DNA of 64,000 nt from Allorhodopirellula heiligendammensis. GTDB lineage: Bacteria > Planctomycetota > Planctomycetia > Pirellulales > Pirellulaceae. Shown here piece after piece: positions 1-10,188 of this stretch (within the stretch, counting starts at the first letter, position 1; each line of letters opens with the position of its first letter). Position numbers and translations under genes: made by a program. The DNA is taken from assembly GCF_007860105.1 (NCBI RefSeq), contig NZ_SJPU01000001.1, positions 2,081,015 through 2,145,014 on the forward strand, written 5' to 3'. The notes under the pieces were generated by a model. That model was not told where the DNA came from and ran no database searches. It was given only the letters and a program-made list of their open reading frames with translations.

Positions 1-100
1 ACACACCGACGAGCGATCGCGGTCATCAATAAAACCATCCCCGCTTTCGAAGACAGCAACGACGTTCGATACCGGGTTGCTATCATTGCCCGATGAGAGG

Positions 101-1402
101 TTAGTGGGAATCCAATCGCCGTTCGATGTCGACAAATGCGTCGAGGCAATCTCGGAGCACATCCGTTTCATGGAGCATCCCCGTGTCGTGGCCACTCATC
201 TTGGAAAGGGCTTGCTCGATGGCTGTTCGTCGAATTCTGACGTGCTCGAGGGGCGTGAGCCCTTCTCCATTCTTTAACGAGGCATCGACGCCGTGTCGAA
301 GTAAACTCGAGACGACCGCCGCTGATTGAACGATGACGGCTTGGTGCAAAAGCGATCCGTTGATCGGATCGAATTCGTGTGGATCAGCGCCGATTTCAAT
401 CAATGCCACCACGTTCTCGGCGTTGCCCGATTGCACCGCAAGCCGCAGCGGTGACGCTCCGTCGCGGCCCGTCTGCTGCAAATCGGCTCCTAGCGAGACG
501 AGCGTGCGGATCGTTGCGGGACTTGCGTAACTCGCGGCCATCGCGAGGGCGGTGACGGTGAATCCTCGAGGGATGCCGTTGATATCAACTCCGTTGGCGA
601 TCAATTGCTCGATGGTCTCAATATCATTGCTAGCTGCGGCCGAATGCAGGGCGGCTCCCCGAAGATCGACTGTTGGCTCATTGTCATCCATGGCGTGATG
701 TTGGTCACCTGACGCGTCTGGATGCTCATAAAGCAGGTGACAGTGCTGTGTCAAAGTTTGCGCTGCTGGATCCTCCAGCCAGTAGCGGTAGCTCAGTTGC
801 GCCAGCGATGAATCACATCCCAACAGGGAGAGAAATGCGGCTAATCCCGCTTCGCCCGTTACGAGCGAGAAGTTTTCAAGCGACGACAGATCGACTGGTT
901 TCAGGACGTCTTCCAACTCCGCGCGCGTCGTCTCGCCGCGGAGGCAATCTTTGAGCAGCTTCCAACGATCCTTAAGGCTCACCGTAGGTTCATGAGGATA
1001 TCCATCGGCCTCATCATCAATCTCGCCGAGAACGCTGCCAAAATACTCACTTTCGTCCATGCTCGTGAACTGATCGATCGTCAGGCCAGATCGAAAAAAT
1101 GCATAGGTCCAGAAATCGCTATCGTGGACATGAAAATTGAAGGCGCTGGTGTCGAGAGCTCGCGACAGCGCGGCAGGGGAATCGCTGACCATCGCCGCTG
1201 AATCGATTACCGCCACCCAACCGCCACAGGGCTGGCAAACAATGATTCCGCGACGCAAACCGCCGACTCCCCACGTGTCCTCGTCAGCGAGTGGCGTCGT
1301 ACTCGGCTGCCACCCCTCGTCCGCCATTAGACGCTTGAGTTCGCCGGCGACAGCCTCCGCATCGGAACTGCGGACCAAATAACTTGCTGAAAACCCACCC
1401 AT
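101..1402 (-). CDS. Ankyrin-repeat protein
   Basis: 433-residue protein. The C-terminal part (about residues 240-400) reads as four or five ankyrin repeats, with recurring G-A-L-H-x-A-A and L-I-x-x-G-A-D patterns, and should form a protein-binding solenoid. The N-terminal 230 residues are acidic, rich in Trp and Phe, and I do not recognise them. No signal peptide or membrane segment is visible, so it is probably cytoplasmic. The start at 1402 is backed by a GAGGAG-type ribosome binding site about 9 bases upstream. Stop is TAA. It stands alone, with no same-strand partner inside the window. The partner and exact function are unknown. Confidence 0.85.
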   Translation of the reverse strand: MGGFSASYLVRSSDAEAVAGELKRLMADEGWQPSTTPLADEDTWGVGGLRRGIIVCQPCGGWVAVIDSAAMVSDSPAALSRALDTSAFNFHVHDSDFWTYAFFRSGLTIDQFTSMDESEYFGSVLGEIDDEADGYPHEPTVSLKDRWKLLKDCLRGETTRAELEDVLKPVDLSSLENFSLVTGEAGLAAFLSLLGCDSSLAQLSYRYWLEDPAAQTLTQHCHLLYEHPDASGDQHHAMDDNEPTVDLRGAALHSAAASNDIETIEQLIANGVDINGIPRGFTVTALAMAASYASPATIRTLVSLGADLQQTGRDGASPLRLAVQSGNAENVVALIEIGADPHEFDPINGSLLHQAVIVQSAAVVSSLLRHGVDASLKNGEGLTPLEHVRIRRTAIEQALSKMSGHDTGMLHETDVLRDCLDAFVDIERRLDSH

Positions 1403-2095
1403 ATTCAGAACTCCTCAAAACGCAATGTCATCAATCGAGAGCACGATTCTTCTTTGATCTCCTCGCCCCCCACTGTGAACTCAGTCGACGGATTGCGCAG
1501 TCTAACAGGATCGTTTGTCAGTATGCCGTCCGCCCACTGCCGGCGAGCTCAAAAACTTTCCGGGCGATTTCACCCGGTCGAAGGGTGTGGTGAGCAACCC
1601 TGATGTGGCTGCGTGAGCGGTGGGGCGCCCCTGTGCGAGTTTGGACCCTCGTCGGCAACGTGTTCCCGGCGGGCGCACGATGGGGCGGCTCTTTTTTTTC
1701 GAGCGCGGATGATTGACAGATGTGGGACGCGTCGTCATTCTGTGATGAGAATCATTATCACTAAGGTTCGCTCGATCGGAGTTTCATCTCGAGGTCTGCG
1801 ACAGTGCCACGTCAGGTACTTTCGTAGCCCGCAGGGGACTCTGGCTGTTGGTGCGAACGATAGTTGAGATTGATCGCCGACGACGCAGCCAGCCTCATTG
1901 GATGTATCGAGCCACTCTGCCACAGCAGATTACGTTTGCTCGAACTTCTTGCCAGCCACGCTCGGAACTGTAACTGACGCTTCACCGTGAACCGTACAGT
2001 AATTCCGTTTTGGTTTTTCCCGGTACAGTGCGCCCGCCATGCCTACGAGCATGCTGTGGCACCTCAGCGAGCCGGGAGTTTGCAAGGAGAATTCG
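1403..2095. other. Non-coding interval
   Basis: About 690 bases between the divergent ankyrin and DUF1559 genes. No convincing reading frame was found. It holds a Fur-box-like site (1747-1759), a T8 run near 1691, small GC hairpins near 1560-1610, and a direct repeat of GTACAGT at 1994-2000 and 2023-2029, spaced 29 bases, just upstream of the DUF1559 gene. The repeat could be an operator or chance. Confidence 0.5.
1747..1759. promoter_or_regulatory. Fur-box-like site
   Basis: GAGAATCATTATC matches 12 of 13 positions of the right half of the classical Fur consensus (GATAATCATTATC), and the flanks extend an imperfect palindrome (GTGAT...ATCAC, 1744-1761). This is the base pattern expected for an iron-responsive operator. 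No iron gene lies next to it; the nearest downstream gene is DUF1559 at 2096. It may be a relic or serve an unannotated transcript. Confidence 0.4.
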
Positions 2096-3028
2096 ATGAG
2101 AATTACAAGTGTGTCTGGTCATCCGCATTCCACTCGACGTGGTTTTACATTGGTTGAGTTGTTGGTGGTCATAGCGATCATCGGCGTATTGGTCGGCCTG
2201 CTTTTGCCCGCAGTCCAGTCCGCTCGGGAAGCGGCGCGGCGCATGTCATGTCAAAACAACATGAAGCAGATTGGATTGGCGGTCCACAACTACCACAGCA
2301 CGTTTAACCGGTTTCCCAACGTCGATGCCAATGGTTCGCTCAGCGGCGGCAGCATCTTCACCTCGGTGTTGCCGATGATCGAACAGGGATCCGCATTCGA
2401 GAAATACGATTTCTCCCTGAGCAATTCGGATCCCAAAAACGTGGCCGTGACGGGGCAACAGATACCGTTCTTTCTTTGTCCCTCGTCGCCGATGCGGCGG
2501 GAGGTGCCATCGTGCAGTTCCGACTCGGGACGCGCACCGGGCAACTACGCGGCGTCGATCGGATCCAAAGATTACAACCAATACTGGTCCTACTACGGGA
2601 CACCGCGACCGCAACTCAACGGTGCGATTGTCTATAGCGACACCGTCGACAAGCAGACTGGGTTTCGAGACTTTTTAGATGGATCGTCCAACACACTGAT
2701 GATCGGCGAAACAGCATACAACCTGCCCGACTATAAGTTCAGCAGCGGCGACTGCGCCGGTTCATCGCGGTTCTCGTTCACCTACTGGGGAAACCCCTAT
2801 CCTGGTTCAACTGGCATCACAACCCAGTTCGCGTTCAATCCAAAAGACGTGGCCAACGATGGCATCTACGATAGCAACTGGGTTCGCTCGTTCCGCAGCG
2901 ATCACGTCGGCGGACTGCAATTTCTCTACGCTGATGGATCTGTTCACTTTTTGACCGATAGCTTGGACGCAACCATCATTGATTCACTCGCAACCCGCAA
3001 TGGCAGTGAGGTTATCGATGCGTTCTAA
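2096..3028 (+). CDS. DUF1559 prepilin-like protein
   Basis: 310-residue secreted pseudopilin-like protein of the planctomycete-expanded DUF1559 family. An N-terminal type IV prepilin signal is clear: R-R-G-F-T-L-V-E-L followed by a hydrophobic helix, so a prepilin peptidase would cleave before Phe. The family H-X9-DG motif is present near the C-terminus (H-V-G-G...A-D-G, about residue 276). The start at 2096 is chosen over an in-frame ATG at 2039 because AAGGAG sits 7 bases upstream of 2096. The next gene overlaps its 3' end. The family is proposed to assemble at or through the cell envelope; no substrate can be assigned. Confidence 0.93.
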   Translation: MRITSVSGHPHSTRRGFTLVELLVVIAIIGVLVGLLLPAVQSAREAARRMSCQNNMKQIGLAVHNYHSTFNRFPNVDANGSLSGGSIFTSVLPMIEQGSAFEKYDFSLSNSDPKNVAVTGQQIPFFLCPSSPMRREVPSCSSDSGRAPGNYAASIGSKDYNQYWSYYGTPRPQLNGAIVYSDTVDKQTGFRDFLDGSSNTLMIGETAYNLPDYKFSSGDCAGSSRFSFTYWGNPYPGSTGITTQFAFNPKDVANDGIYDSNWVRSFRSDHVGGLQFLYADGSVHFLTDSLDATIIDSLATRNGSEVIDAF

Positions 3029-3491
3029 GCCAAACTCCATGAGCCTGCAGAGCTCGTGGTGTTATTGGGCATCGATTGCGGCGATCTTACTTTGTGGGGG
3101 TTGCCGATCCCGCGTGGAGAAAGACTGGGAGACGGCTTCTATCCGTGGCAGTGTGACTGTCGATGGCAAGCCACTCGAAGATGGAACGATTCGATTCGTA
3201 CCGACCGGTGTTACGCTGGGCCCTAAAACGACATTTGAGATTCACGCGGGTGCGTTTCAAGCTGATGCCGAACATGGACCCAGCGTTGGTAATCACCGTA
3301 TCGAGATCGAATACGCTGACGACCAGCAACTTGCTTTTGACGACGAGCAGGCATTGGCAGAACTGAAAGGCAAACGGATGAAGCGGGGGGCATATCCGAT
3401 CCTCCCAGCCATCTATAACACGCAGAGTAGATTGACCGCGACCGTCGAGGCGGAAATGGAGCCGCTCGAATTTTCACTTCGGAGCAAGTAA
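3018..3491 (+). CDS. Small exported lipoprotein, transthyretin-like
   Basis: 157-residue protein with an N-terminal hydrophobic stretch ending in a lipobox-like L-C-G-G-C, so probably a lipoprotein. The body begins with [10 protein letters not shown]-x-D-G-T-I-x-F, the beta-sandwich pattern of the carboxypeptidase-regulatory-like / transthyretin-like proteins that routinely follow DUF1559 genes in planctomycetes. The start at 3018 overlaps the DUF1559 stop by 11 bases and has GAGG upstream; in-frame ATGs at 2979 and 3039 are alternatives. Translational coupling with DUF1559 is likely. Function is unknown; envelope localisation is inferred. Confidence 0.8.
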   Translation: MRSKPNSMSLQSSWCYWASIAAILLCGGCRSRVEKDWETASIRGSVTVDGKPLEDGTIRFVPTGVTLGPKTTFEIHAGAFQADAEHGPSVGNHRIEIEYADDQQLAFDDEQALAELKGKRMKRGAYPILPAIYNTQSRLTATVEAEMEPLEFSLRSK

Positions 3492-3498
3492 GCAGACC

Positions 3499-4890
3499 AT
3501 GTCTCACATCGCCCCATTTTCTAAATTAAGTTTGGAACCTCGCATGCCGCGCACTCGTCATTTCGCTTTGATGCCAACGGTACTTGCCGCCGGTTTCGGT
3601 GCTGTCACTGCGTTCGCTGTTCTCGCTAACGGGCCGGTTTTAGCCGACACATCGGTTTGGCCAGAGTTCCAAAACGGTGGCCAACCTCAGCCAGATAAGT
3701 TAGATCTACCGCTCCACTGGACGCCGGAAGCCAACATCGCGTGGACTGCCAGCATTCCGGGGTACGGGCAATCAGCACCGATCGTCGCCCATGATCAAAT
3801 TGTGGTCACATCCACCAGTGGCGAGAACAAAGACAGCTATCACGTATGCTCCTACGAAATTGAATCGGGCAAACCGAAGTGGCAGATCGATCTCGCGAAT
3901 CCGTCTCCCTTTAAGAATTCGTCGATGGTCAGCCGCGCTGCACCGACTGCGGTGGCAACGCAGCAAGGCTTCATCGCGTTTTTTGAGGGTGGAATATTGG
4001 TCTCAGTCTCAGCCACAGGCGAGCGGCAGTGGGAGAAAAACCTAGTTGATCAGTTCGGTGAGATTGAAGCTCGTCACGGATTGGCAGCGTCTTTAACCCA
4101 AGATGCTGAACGCATCTTCGTTTGGGTTGAGCGTAGTGAGGATCCCTATCTGGTGGCGATGGACAAACAGAGTGGCGATCTCGTCTGGAAAGTCGCCGGT
4201 CTGGGAACTACATCCTGGGCCTCACCGCGGTTAATCAGCGTTGACCACAAACCTCATTTGGTATGCAGTGGCAGCGGAAAGATTGTTGGACTCAATCCCA
4301 CCACTGGCGAACGTTTGTGGGAGTTTACCGATATTGCGAATAACAGCTCATGCACGCCGATGCCCGTAGGCGAAAACCTGTTTTTGATCGGAGCATCCGA
4401 TGGGCGTGGAGAAACCTCCGGTGGATCAGGCGCGGCGTCCAACGGCTTGGTCGAAGTCACCAAGCAGGCTGATGGAAGCTTTCAAGCGGCATTTAAATGG
4501 CAAGCCAAGAAAGCGACATCAACGTTTGGAAGCCCGGTCGTAGCGGGAAACACCGCAGCGATCGTTAATCGTACCGGTGTGCTCTATCGCATCGATTTGG
4601 AATCAGGGGATCAGGTGTCCATGGATCGCGTCAGCGCAGGCGGCATCTGGGCCACTCCAATCGTTAACGGCGATGTGATCTATGTTTTCGGCCACAAGGG
4701 CACGACGTCTGTGATCTCACTGACCAATGGCGATGAGGTCGCCAAGAACCGATGTTGGGCGGAAGCAGGCGACGAAGCTCCTGCCAACGGTAACGAAACG
4801 ACCAGCGCCAAAGTTTTGTATGCCGCTGCGGCGGCGTCACCGTACCTGATTATCCGCAGCGGCGACGAATTGTTTGCCATCAAGAATTAA
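3499..4890 (+). CDS. PQQ-binding-like beta-propeller protein
   Basis: 463-residue exported protein. The N-terminus carries a hydrophobic signal segment with a probable cleavage after V-L-A. The mature part opens with W-P-E-F-Q-N-G and then shows repeated blades with the pattern W-x(5)-G and D-x-x-x-G-x-x-x-W, as in BamB and PQQ-dependent dehydrogenase propellers (about 7-8 blades). Catalytic dehydrogenase residues are not evident, so a scaffold or binding role outside the cytoplasm is more likely than enzyme activity. Two starts are possible, 3499 and 3544; the second has GGAA about 8 bases upstream. It follows the lipoprotein by 7 bases and is probably co-transcribed. Confidence 0.85.
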   Translation: MSHIAPFSKLSLEPRMPRTRHFALMPTVLAAGFGAVTAFAVLANGPVLADTSVWPEFQNGGQPQPDKLDLPLHWTPEANIAWTASIPGYGQSAPIVAHDQIVVTSTSGENKDSYHVCSYEIESGKPKWQIDLANPSPFKNSSMVSRAAPTAVATQQGFIAFFEGGILVSVSATGERQWEKNLVDQFGEIEARHGLAASLTQDAERIFVWVERSEDPYLVAMDKQSGDLVWKVAGLGTTSWASPRLISVDHKPHLVCSGSGKIVGLNPTTGERLWEFTDIANNSSCTPMPVGENLFLIGASDGRGETSGGSGAASNGLVEVTKQADGSFQAAFKWQAKKATSTFGSPVVAGNTAAIVNRTGVLYRIDLESGDQVSMDRVSAGGIWATPIVNGDVIYVFGHKGTTSVISLTNGDEVAKNRCWAEAGDEAPANGNETTSAKVLYAAAAASPYLIIRSGDELFAIKN

Positions 4891-4924
4891 CTCACTCAGC
4901 CTCCGATCGTCGAGATAGAAATCC

Positions 4925-5674
4925 ATGAACAAACGAAACACAATCCTGCTGCTCGCTGCCCTTTCAGCGTGTTTAGTGTCCACGAATCCACTGAGGGCGC
5001 AGGACTCTATTGCCGATGCTGCGGCTTCAGCTCCCGCCGGTCTCTACCCCGCTGGAAGCCCTGCGGCCATGATGCTTGCCGGACACAACTCACGTGCTGT
5101 GTGGGAGAACTTCCCCGGCTTCACCGCCGATCTTGTGGTGATCACTGACAGCGCATCGCATTCAACGAAGCTGAGGGTGGAGAGCGACTTTGAGTACAGC
5201 TACCAACTGCCCGCTGATGCCGACGAGCCTTGGGTGGATGCGAAACTGCGGTCTGTGATTTCGCATCGTCGCCCGGATGACGCCCCCGCCTATGACGTGG
5301 TGTTTCTGGATCACAATGAGACGAGTCCGATCGGGCGTTTGATCGGTCAGCGAAACGGATCGGGTGAGTTTCGAATTCAGGACGGTGTGATTCGGGAGGT
5401 TCATCGAAAATCAGAGACTTCCTGGATGGAGATCACGAACGTCGAACAGTTTAAAACCACCAACGGCCAGTTCTTACCTGAAACGACCTCGGTAACTTTC
5501 CGAGATCCTGGCACGGGCAACTTGAAGTCCAATGGCAGCAACCGCTTCACATGGACGCAAGTCGGTGATTTCTACCTGCCCGAAAGCTCTTTTACAGTTC
5601 AGGTCGGTGTGGATGGGGAAAGAGAAATTCGAGAGCTTCATTTCAGCAACCACAAACTGTTGCCAGCGGAATAG
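4925..5674 (+). CDS. Exported DUF3386-like protein
   Basis: 249-residue protein with a Sec signal peptide (hydrophobic core residues about 7-22, cleavage near L-R-A-Q). The mature part starts with an A-x-W-E-N-F-P-G-F-T-A-D motif and continues as a beta-rich single domain, which resembles DUF3386 proteins known from cyanobacteria and planctomycetes. No catalytic residues are recognisable. It is the last gene of the plus-strand cluster, 34 bases after the propeller gene, and ends before a convergent terminator-like hairpin. Family assignment is by sequence impression only; function is unknown. Confidence 0.6.
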   Translation: MNKRNTILLLAALSACLVSTNPLRAQDSIADAAASAPAGLYPAGSPAAMMLAGHNSRAVWENFPGFTADLVVITDSASHSTKLRVESDFEYSYQLPADADEPWVDAKLRSVISHRRPDDAPAYDVVFLDHNETSPIGRLIGQRNGSGEFRIQDGVIREVHRKSETSWMEITNVEQFKTTNGQFLPETTSVTFRDPGTGNLKSNGSNRFTWTQVGDFYLPESSFTVQVGVDGEREIRELHFSNHKLLPAE

Positions 5675-5695
5675 TCTTGTCGTTCGTTTGGCACT

Positions 5696-5716
5696 CCTCG
5701 CCGCAATGCGGCGGGG
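5696..5716. terminator. Convergent-gene hairpin terminator
   Basis: CGCCGC-AAT-GCGGCG stem (5699-5713), extended outward by C-G and T-G pairs to about 9 bp, between the plus-strand gene ending at 5674 and the minus-strand operon ending at 5737. The position suits a bidirectional terminator; the T-tract is short. Confidence 0.5.
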
Positions 5717-5736
5717 GTTTCGCTGCGAGGTCGTCG

Positions 5737-8379
5737 TTATTCCGCCAGGGTAGCGGGAGAGAATCCAAACCAGCGACTCCAATGCATTTCAAAGTCGATA
5801 CGACGCAGAGCGACATCGAGGATCAGTAGGAATGCGGCAGCGGTAAGCAGCCATGGCCACAACGGAGTAGGGCGGTTAGCGATGGCGTCGGTGGTGCGGA
5901 ACAGCTCAGCAGCGACGGGGTTGTACCGACCGCCAGAGACTTCGGCGATCTGTTTCAGCAGTGTCTCGTCGGTCGGGCGGATGCGCAGTTCGTCGCTGTA
6001 ACCACGCATCACGCCGCGAGATTGCCGGTACACCGTTTGCCCGTTTTGTTGGACATTGATTTCCATGTGATAGGATCCCGGTGCAGGCAACTCAAAATCG
6101 CCTGTATAGCGACCTGGCGCGGATTGCGCGACCGTCATCAGCTGCCGTTTCAAATTAGGATCGATCACCGTCAGTTCGACTTCAGCGTCATTAAGAAACT
6201 GGCCGACTTCGTTTGCCGCATCGATGTCGACATGAATGCGGTCAGCCTCACGGACGGTGTGAACTTCGATCCCGCGGGTATCGCTCTTACGCATGACCTG
6301 TCGGATCACCTGAGTCCAAAATTTGCCATATCCCGGCCATGTCATCCATTCGGCCGCCCAACGAGATTTTGCATCGGACGTGAATGCTGCCGTCATTCCC
6401 AAGCCGTATCGCCACCACGCTAAGAGCGGGTCTCCTTTCTCGGTCGCCAAAATCACTTCGCTCGTCGGCTTGGGTCGCGTCATCACGTATCCCAGCAGAA
6501 ACGGAGCAGATTCCATATCCAGATCGGCGAGTGCGTGGGTAGCACGGATGACGACGGGGAGAAACGGTTGCTCGTCGATCGCCGATTTACTTGCCGTGAC
6601 GGTTTCCTTCGCAAAGATCTGTGGCACTTGGGCTGGATCGTCGGTGAAGTAGTAGCGTCCCTTACCAGTACGGGCGATCTGCTCGAGCAGCTCCGTATCG
6701 GCCCCGCTACCTGCTGCGACGGTCGACACGGTCATTTTCAACGACGCCATCTGCTGGGCCATCCCTTCAAAGTCGCCTGGAGTAGAGACACCATCGGTCA
6801 GCAGGATCACGTGCTTCAGTTTGGCTGATACCGCTTGCAACATACTGAAGGACATTTCCATCGCGGGATACATGCTTGTTCCGCCGCCCGCTTCGATCCT
6901 CGCGATTTCGTCACTAATCTTGAGTGAGCTGCTCGCCGGCTGCATATCGCTGATCACAAACGTTTCTCCATCGAACGCAAGTACAGCGACCTTATCTCGA
7001 CGACCTAACAGCTCGACTGCGGCGCGGGCAGCGGACTTTGCCATCTCGATGGGATCGCCTTGCATCGATCCCGATTTATCGATCACCAATACCATCGCGA
7101 GCGAAGGTTTCTCTTTTTCCTTTTCAAAGTCGCTGCGGACTGGCAAGACATCCTCGAGGGCGCTTTTGTAGTAGCCGCCCAACCCAAACGATTGCTCACC
7201 TCCGAGCATGATCAACCCACCACCCAATTCCTGAACCCAGGTCCGGGCGATCTGCATCTGCGTCTGCGACAATGCCGTCGCAGGAACATTGGATAACATC
7301 AAGCATTCGTAGTTTTGCAGATCAGCCAATGATTCCGGCATTCCCTGAGGAGGGCGGACGTCGACCATGATGCCTTCATCTTCCAGCGCATAGGCAAGTT
7401 CGCGAATCAGGTTGGGATCGCTTTCAATAATCAGCACGCGTGGCTTGCCCGCTGAATAAACCAGGCCAATATCAGAGTTATTGTCCAGCAAGGTGTCTTC
7501 CTTGACTCCCGATACACGGACCGTGAATGCGGCTAAGCGGTCTCGTTCGATCGATTGTTGAAACTGAAATCGATTCTCGCCCTTCGCGAACTGTTTTGTT
7601 TCGCTGATCACCTTGTGGTCGCCGCGGTAGACTTCAACGAGTCCTTCGTCGTCATGATTGGACTGGACCACCACACCGACGTTGAACGGCTCGCCCTCCC
7701 GAACTTCTGCTGGCACATCGACAGCCGCAACTTGAATCTCTGGTTCACTCATCGACGGGAGTGCGATGGTCGTGATCGGAACCCGACTCTGTGAGGCGGC
7801 TCCGACAGCATCCCCCGCCGTTTGATTCCCGTCGGTTACCAGCACAATCTGAGGAACATAGCCAGGGGGAATGTAGCCGGCCGCTGCTTCGATCGCAGCC
7901 GCCACGTTCGTGCCGTCGCGTCGCTGCTTCTCCTCGTCCGCATTCGCGGCATCCTCATTTCCGATGTCGTCCTCGGAAATTTTGCCAACTGCTCGCGGTG
8001 GAGGGATTGATGCCTCATCGCTGAGTGAGTGAATGGGGCCGGCCGACGACGCAAATGAAAGCATGGCAAGTTCATTGCCACCCTTACTCGCGACCGCCTG
8101 CCGGACAAATTCATCAAGCTGCTGTTGGGCGTCGTCATCAATGCTCAGGCTATCGTCTGTCAGCAGAATGACAAACTGTTCTTGGGTGTCTCGCAATAGC
8201 GTCAAACCCGCCAGTGCGGCAACTAACAATGTCGCGATCACCACGCGGACGAAGAGCGAAATCATCCGCTGGCGTGGCGGGAAGTCCGATAGAGAACGGC
8301 GGAAATAGACCAAGATCACGACCAAGATCGGAATCAGGGCGAGTAGGAACCACGGTCGTGTCCATTCCAACGGAATCAT
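5737..8379 (-). CDS. VWA / glutamine-amidotransferase-like membrane protein
   Basis: 880-residue membrane protein. Two N-terminal membrane helices (about 8-26, 40-62) lead into a first VWA-like region that has lost a clean MIDAS motif (T-D-D-S-L-S at 74-79). A class I glutamine-amidotransferase-like fold follows (about 313-415, with G-G-G-L-I-M-L-G-G), then a second VWA domain with intact MIDAS D-K-S-G-S at 434-438 and T-D-G at 527-529. A C-terminal helix (about 845-865) anchors the end. Large domains probably face the periplasm. It is the last gene of the MoxR operon, 4 bases after the BatA-like gene. MoxR/VWA systems are generally chaperone-like and act on metal loading or envelope complexes; the client here is unknown. 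Confidence 0.88.
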   Translation of the reverse strand: MIPLEWTRPWFLLALIPILVVILVYFRRSLSDFPPRQRMISLFVRVVIATLLVAALAGLTLLRDTQEQFVILLTDDSLSIDDDAQQQLDEFVRQAVASKGGNELAMLSFASSAGPIHSLSDEASIPPPRAVGKISEDDIGNEDAANADEEKQRRDGTNVAAAIEAAAGYIPPGYVPQIVLVTDGNQTAGDAVGAASQSRVPITTIALPSMSEPEIQVAAVDVPAEVREGEPFNVGVVVQSNHDDEGLVEVYRGDHKVISETKQFAKGENRFQFQQSIERDRLAAFTVRVSGVKEDTLLDNNSDIGLVYSAGKPRVLIIESDPNLIRELAYALEDEGIMVDVRPPQGMPESLADLQNYECLMLSNVPATALSQTQMQIARTWVQELGGGLIMLGGEQSFGLGGYYKSALEDVLPVRSDFEKEKEKPSLAMVLVIDKSGSMQGDPIEMAKSAARAAVELLGRRDKVAVLAFDGETFVISDMQPASSSLKISDEIARIEAGGGTSMYPAMEMSFSMLQAVSAKLKHVILLTDGVSTPGDFEGMAQQMASLKMTVSTVAAGSGADTELLEQIARTGKGRYYFTDDPAQVPQIFAKETVTASKSAIDEQPFLPVVIRATHALADLDMESAPFLLGYVMTRPKPTSEVILATEKGDPLLAWWRYGLGMTAAFTSDAKSRWAAEWMTWPGYGKFWTQVIRQVMRKSDTRGIEVHTVREADRIHVDIDAANEVGQFLNDAEVELTVIDPNLKRQLMTVAQSAPGRYTGDFELPAPGSYHMEINVQQNGQTVYRQSRGVMRGYSDELRIRPTDETLLKQIAEVSGGRYNPVAAELFRTTDAIANRPTPLWPWLLTAAAFLLILDVALRRIDFEMHWSRWFGFSPATLAE

Positions 8380-8383
8380 GGGA

Positions 8384-10183
8384 CTATCCGATCAGCCGGC
8401 GTTGATACAAAAACCATTCCACCACCAACAAGAAAAGTGCTAGGCATGCGCAGTAGAACCAAATCGGGCGGGTAAACCAAAACGCCGCGGTGGAGGACGG
8501 GCGGTCCGCTTGGGTAGCGGCAGCGGGCCGCAGATCCGATTCAACTGCGTTCGCCAAATTGACCGCAACTTTCTTTTCGGTGATATTCCCCTGGACCGAC
8601 CAGATGCCCACTTCCGCCAAGGGTCCGACTAGATCGCCGGATACTGGCGAGCGTTCTCCCGACGGTGAAACGAGCGTACGCTTATCATCGGTACTGAACT
8701 TGACGGATGCCATCTCTCCAGATGCGATCGCCGGCTCCAGCTCACCGGATTGGTCCGCAAACCATGCGAGCGAGTTCGTAATTAGGATGGGAAATGCCGT
8801 GCGGAATGCCAAGTCGCTCTGTTCCAAATTCACGCTCAGGACCAACGCCTTGCCCCCGTCTCGATCGAGCGAGACGTAAATTGGGTCGTCACTCACGGTG
8901 GCTGCGAGTGCGTGGACATCCCCCTTGAATTGAAGCTGGCGAGCTTCCGGTACGAGCACATTATCCAGCCGAATGTAAGTCATCAGCGGCGATGTTTCAT
9001 CCTGCTCAGTCACGATGGGGTTGGCAATGAGTCCGCCCACATCCCACAAATCGCTGCTCGATTCCGGATCAATCATCAGGAAATCATTCGCCGGCATCTG
9101 TTCGGGAACGAGTCTGTGCAGCACGACGATCGTGTCATCAGGCCAGGTAGCGGGGATCTCGTCAGCGATGGTCACGCGCACCAAAGGGTTCGCTTCGAAG
9201 ACCTTTTGCAAAAATAGGTTCCCGGGTGAGACAATCAGCACTTTCTGTAACTCGCGCGGCGGCACGATCGCCCACGCTATGTCGTCGGTCGATAGGTAGT
9301 CGGGCTGTGCCAATTGTGTCAACGTCGCCGTGAGCTCACCGCCTTCGAGCGACGTCTTCTCAATGGTGCGTGCCCAAGACTGGTCTGGCTCGAGATCGAA
9401 GGGCAACACGTCAATCGGGACGCCGTCGAGCTCCAGCTCCAATCGTCCACGGGCTGGCTCGTCGGACGCGTTCTTCACCTCGACGAGTACTTCATAGCCA
9501 ACCGGATCGACAAAACTGCGGCGGGTCTGTAACTGCGTGATGCCGAGGTTCCTTGCCGGCGTGCCGACGAAGCGTTGATCGACATCAGCCGGTACCTCCT
9601 GCGTACCGTCGCTGATCACGACAACCACCCCGTGAGGATGATCGCCGATGAGTTGTCGCCCCAGTATGACCGCAGAATCAATTGACGACGGCGCATCGGT
9701 GGGACGAATCGAATCGAGAGCGCGCCGCAGCGTGGGAGCGTGATTGGCCATCCCTGTGACGACCTTTGGCACGCTCCCGGCCGAGACAATCGCGACCTGA
9801 TCGTGATCGCGGACGCCATCGACAACGCGGTGCGCCTCGTCGATCGCCAGATCGAAACGTGTGGGTTCCACATCGGTCGCCTGCATACTGGCGGAAGTAT
9901 CGATGACGATCACCATCCGCCGCGCCCGGGCTGCTTGCCAAGCCAGATAAGGGTCGGCGACGGCGAGCACGAGTAATGCGAGCAACAGCAACTGGGCCAA
10001 CAACGACAGCCAGTGCCGTAGATTTTGCCACAACGATCGTGGCGGCTTCTCGTCGTAGACCTGTCGCCAAAACATATTGGTCGAAACTGGAATCCGACGC
10101 AGTCGGACCTTCAAAATATACAGCCCAATGATCGGCACTGCCAAAGCTGCCAATGTCAAGGCAATCGGTGCGGCAAACGACAT
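8384..10183 (-). CDS. BatA-like VWA membrane protein
   Basis: 599-residue protein. The N-terminus is the double-membrane-segment BatA domain (helices about 6-24 and 57-78 enclosing the W-x-x-L-R-H-W-L-S-L-L-A-Q-L motif). A VWA domain follows with MIDAS D-T-S-A-S at 95-99. A long beta-rich middle region leads to a C-terminal membrane helix (about 570-590). It sits 5 bases after the DUF58 gene and 4 bases before the larger VWA gene, so translation is probably coupled. BatA proteins act with MoxR ATPases and DUF58 proteins at the cytoplasmic membrane in Bat-type operons; the aerotolerance role reported in Bacteroides is not shown for planctomycetes. Confidence 0.9.
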   Translation of the reverse strand: MSFAAPIALTLAALAVPIIGLYILKVRLRRIPVSTNMFWRQVYDEKPPRSLWQNLRHWLSLLAQLLLLALLVLAVADPYLAWQAARARRMVIVIDTSASMQATDVEPTRFDLAIDEAHRVVDGVRDHDQVAIVSAGSVPKVVTGMANHAPTLRRALDSIRPTDAPSSIDSAVILGRQLIGDHPHGVVVVISDGTQEVPADVDQRFVGTPARNLGITQLQTRRSFVDPVGYEVLVEVKNASDEPARGRLELELDGVPIDVLPFDLEPDQSWARTIEKTSLEGGELTATLTQLAQPDYLSTDDIAWAIVPPRELQKVLIVSPGNLFLQKVFEANPLVRVTIADEIPATWPDDTIVVLHRLVPEQMPANDFLMIDPESSSDLWDVGGLIANPIVTEQDETSPLMTYIRLDNVLVPEARQLQFKGDVHALAATVSDDPIYVSLDRDGGKALVLSVNLEQSDLAFRTAFPILITNSLAWFADQSGELEPAIASGEMASVKFSTDDKRTLVSPSGERSPVSGDLVGPLAEVGIWSVQGNITEKKVAVNLANAVESDLRPAAATQADRPSSTAAFWFTRPIWFYCACLALFLLVVEWFLYQRRLIG

Positions 10184-10188
10184 GGTGG

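Noticed and set aside
1735-1923. 62-codon minus-strand ORF over the Fur-like site
   Set aside because: No ribosome binding site and no recognisable pattern; it ends inside the Fur-like site.
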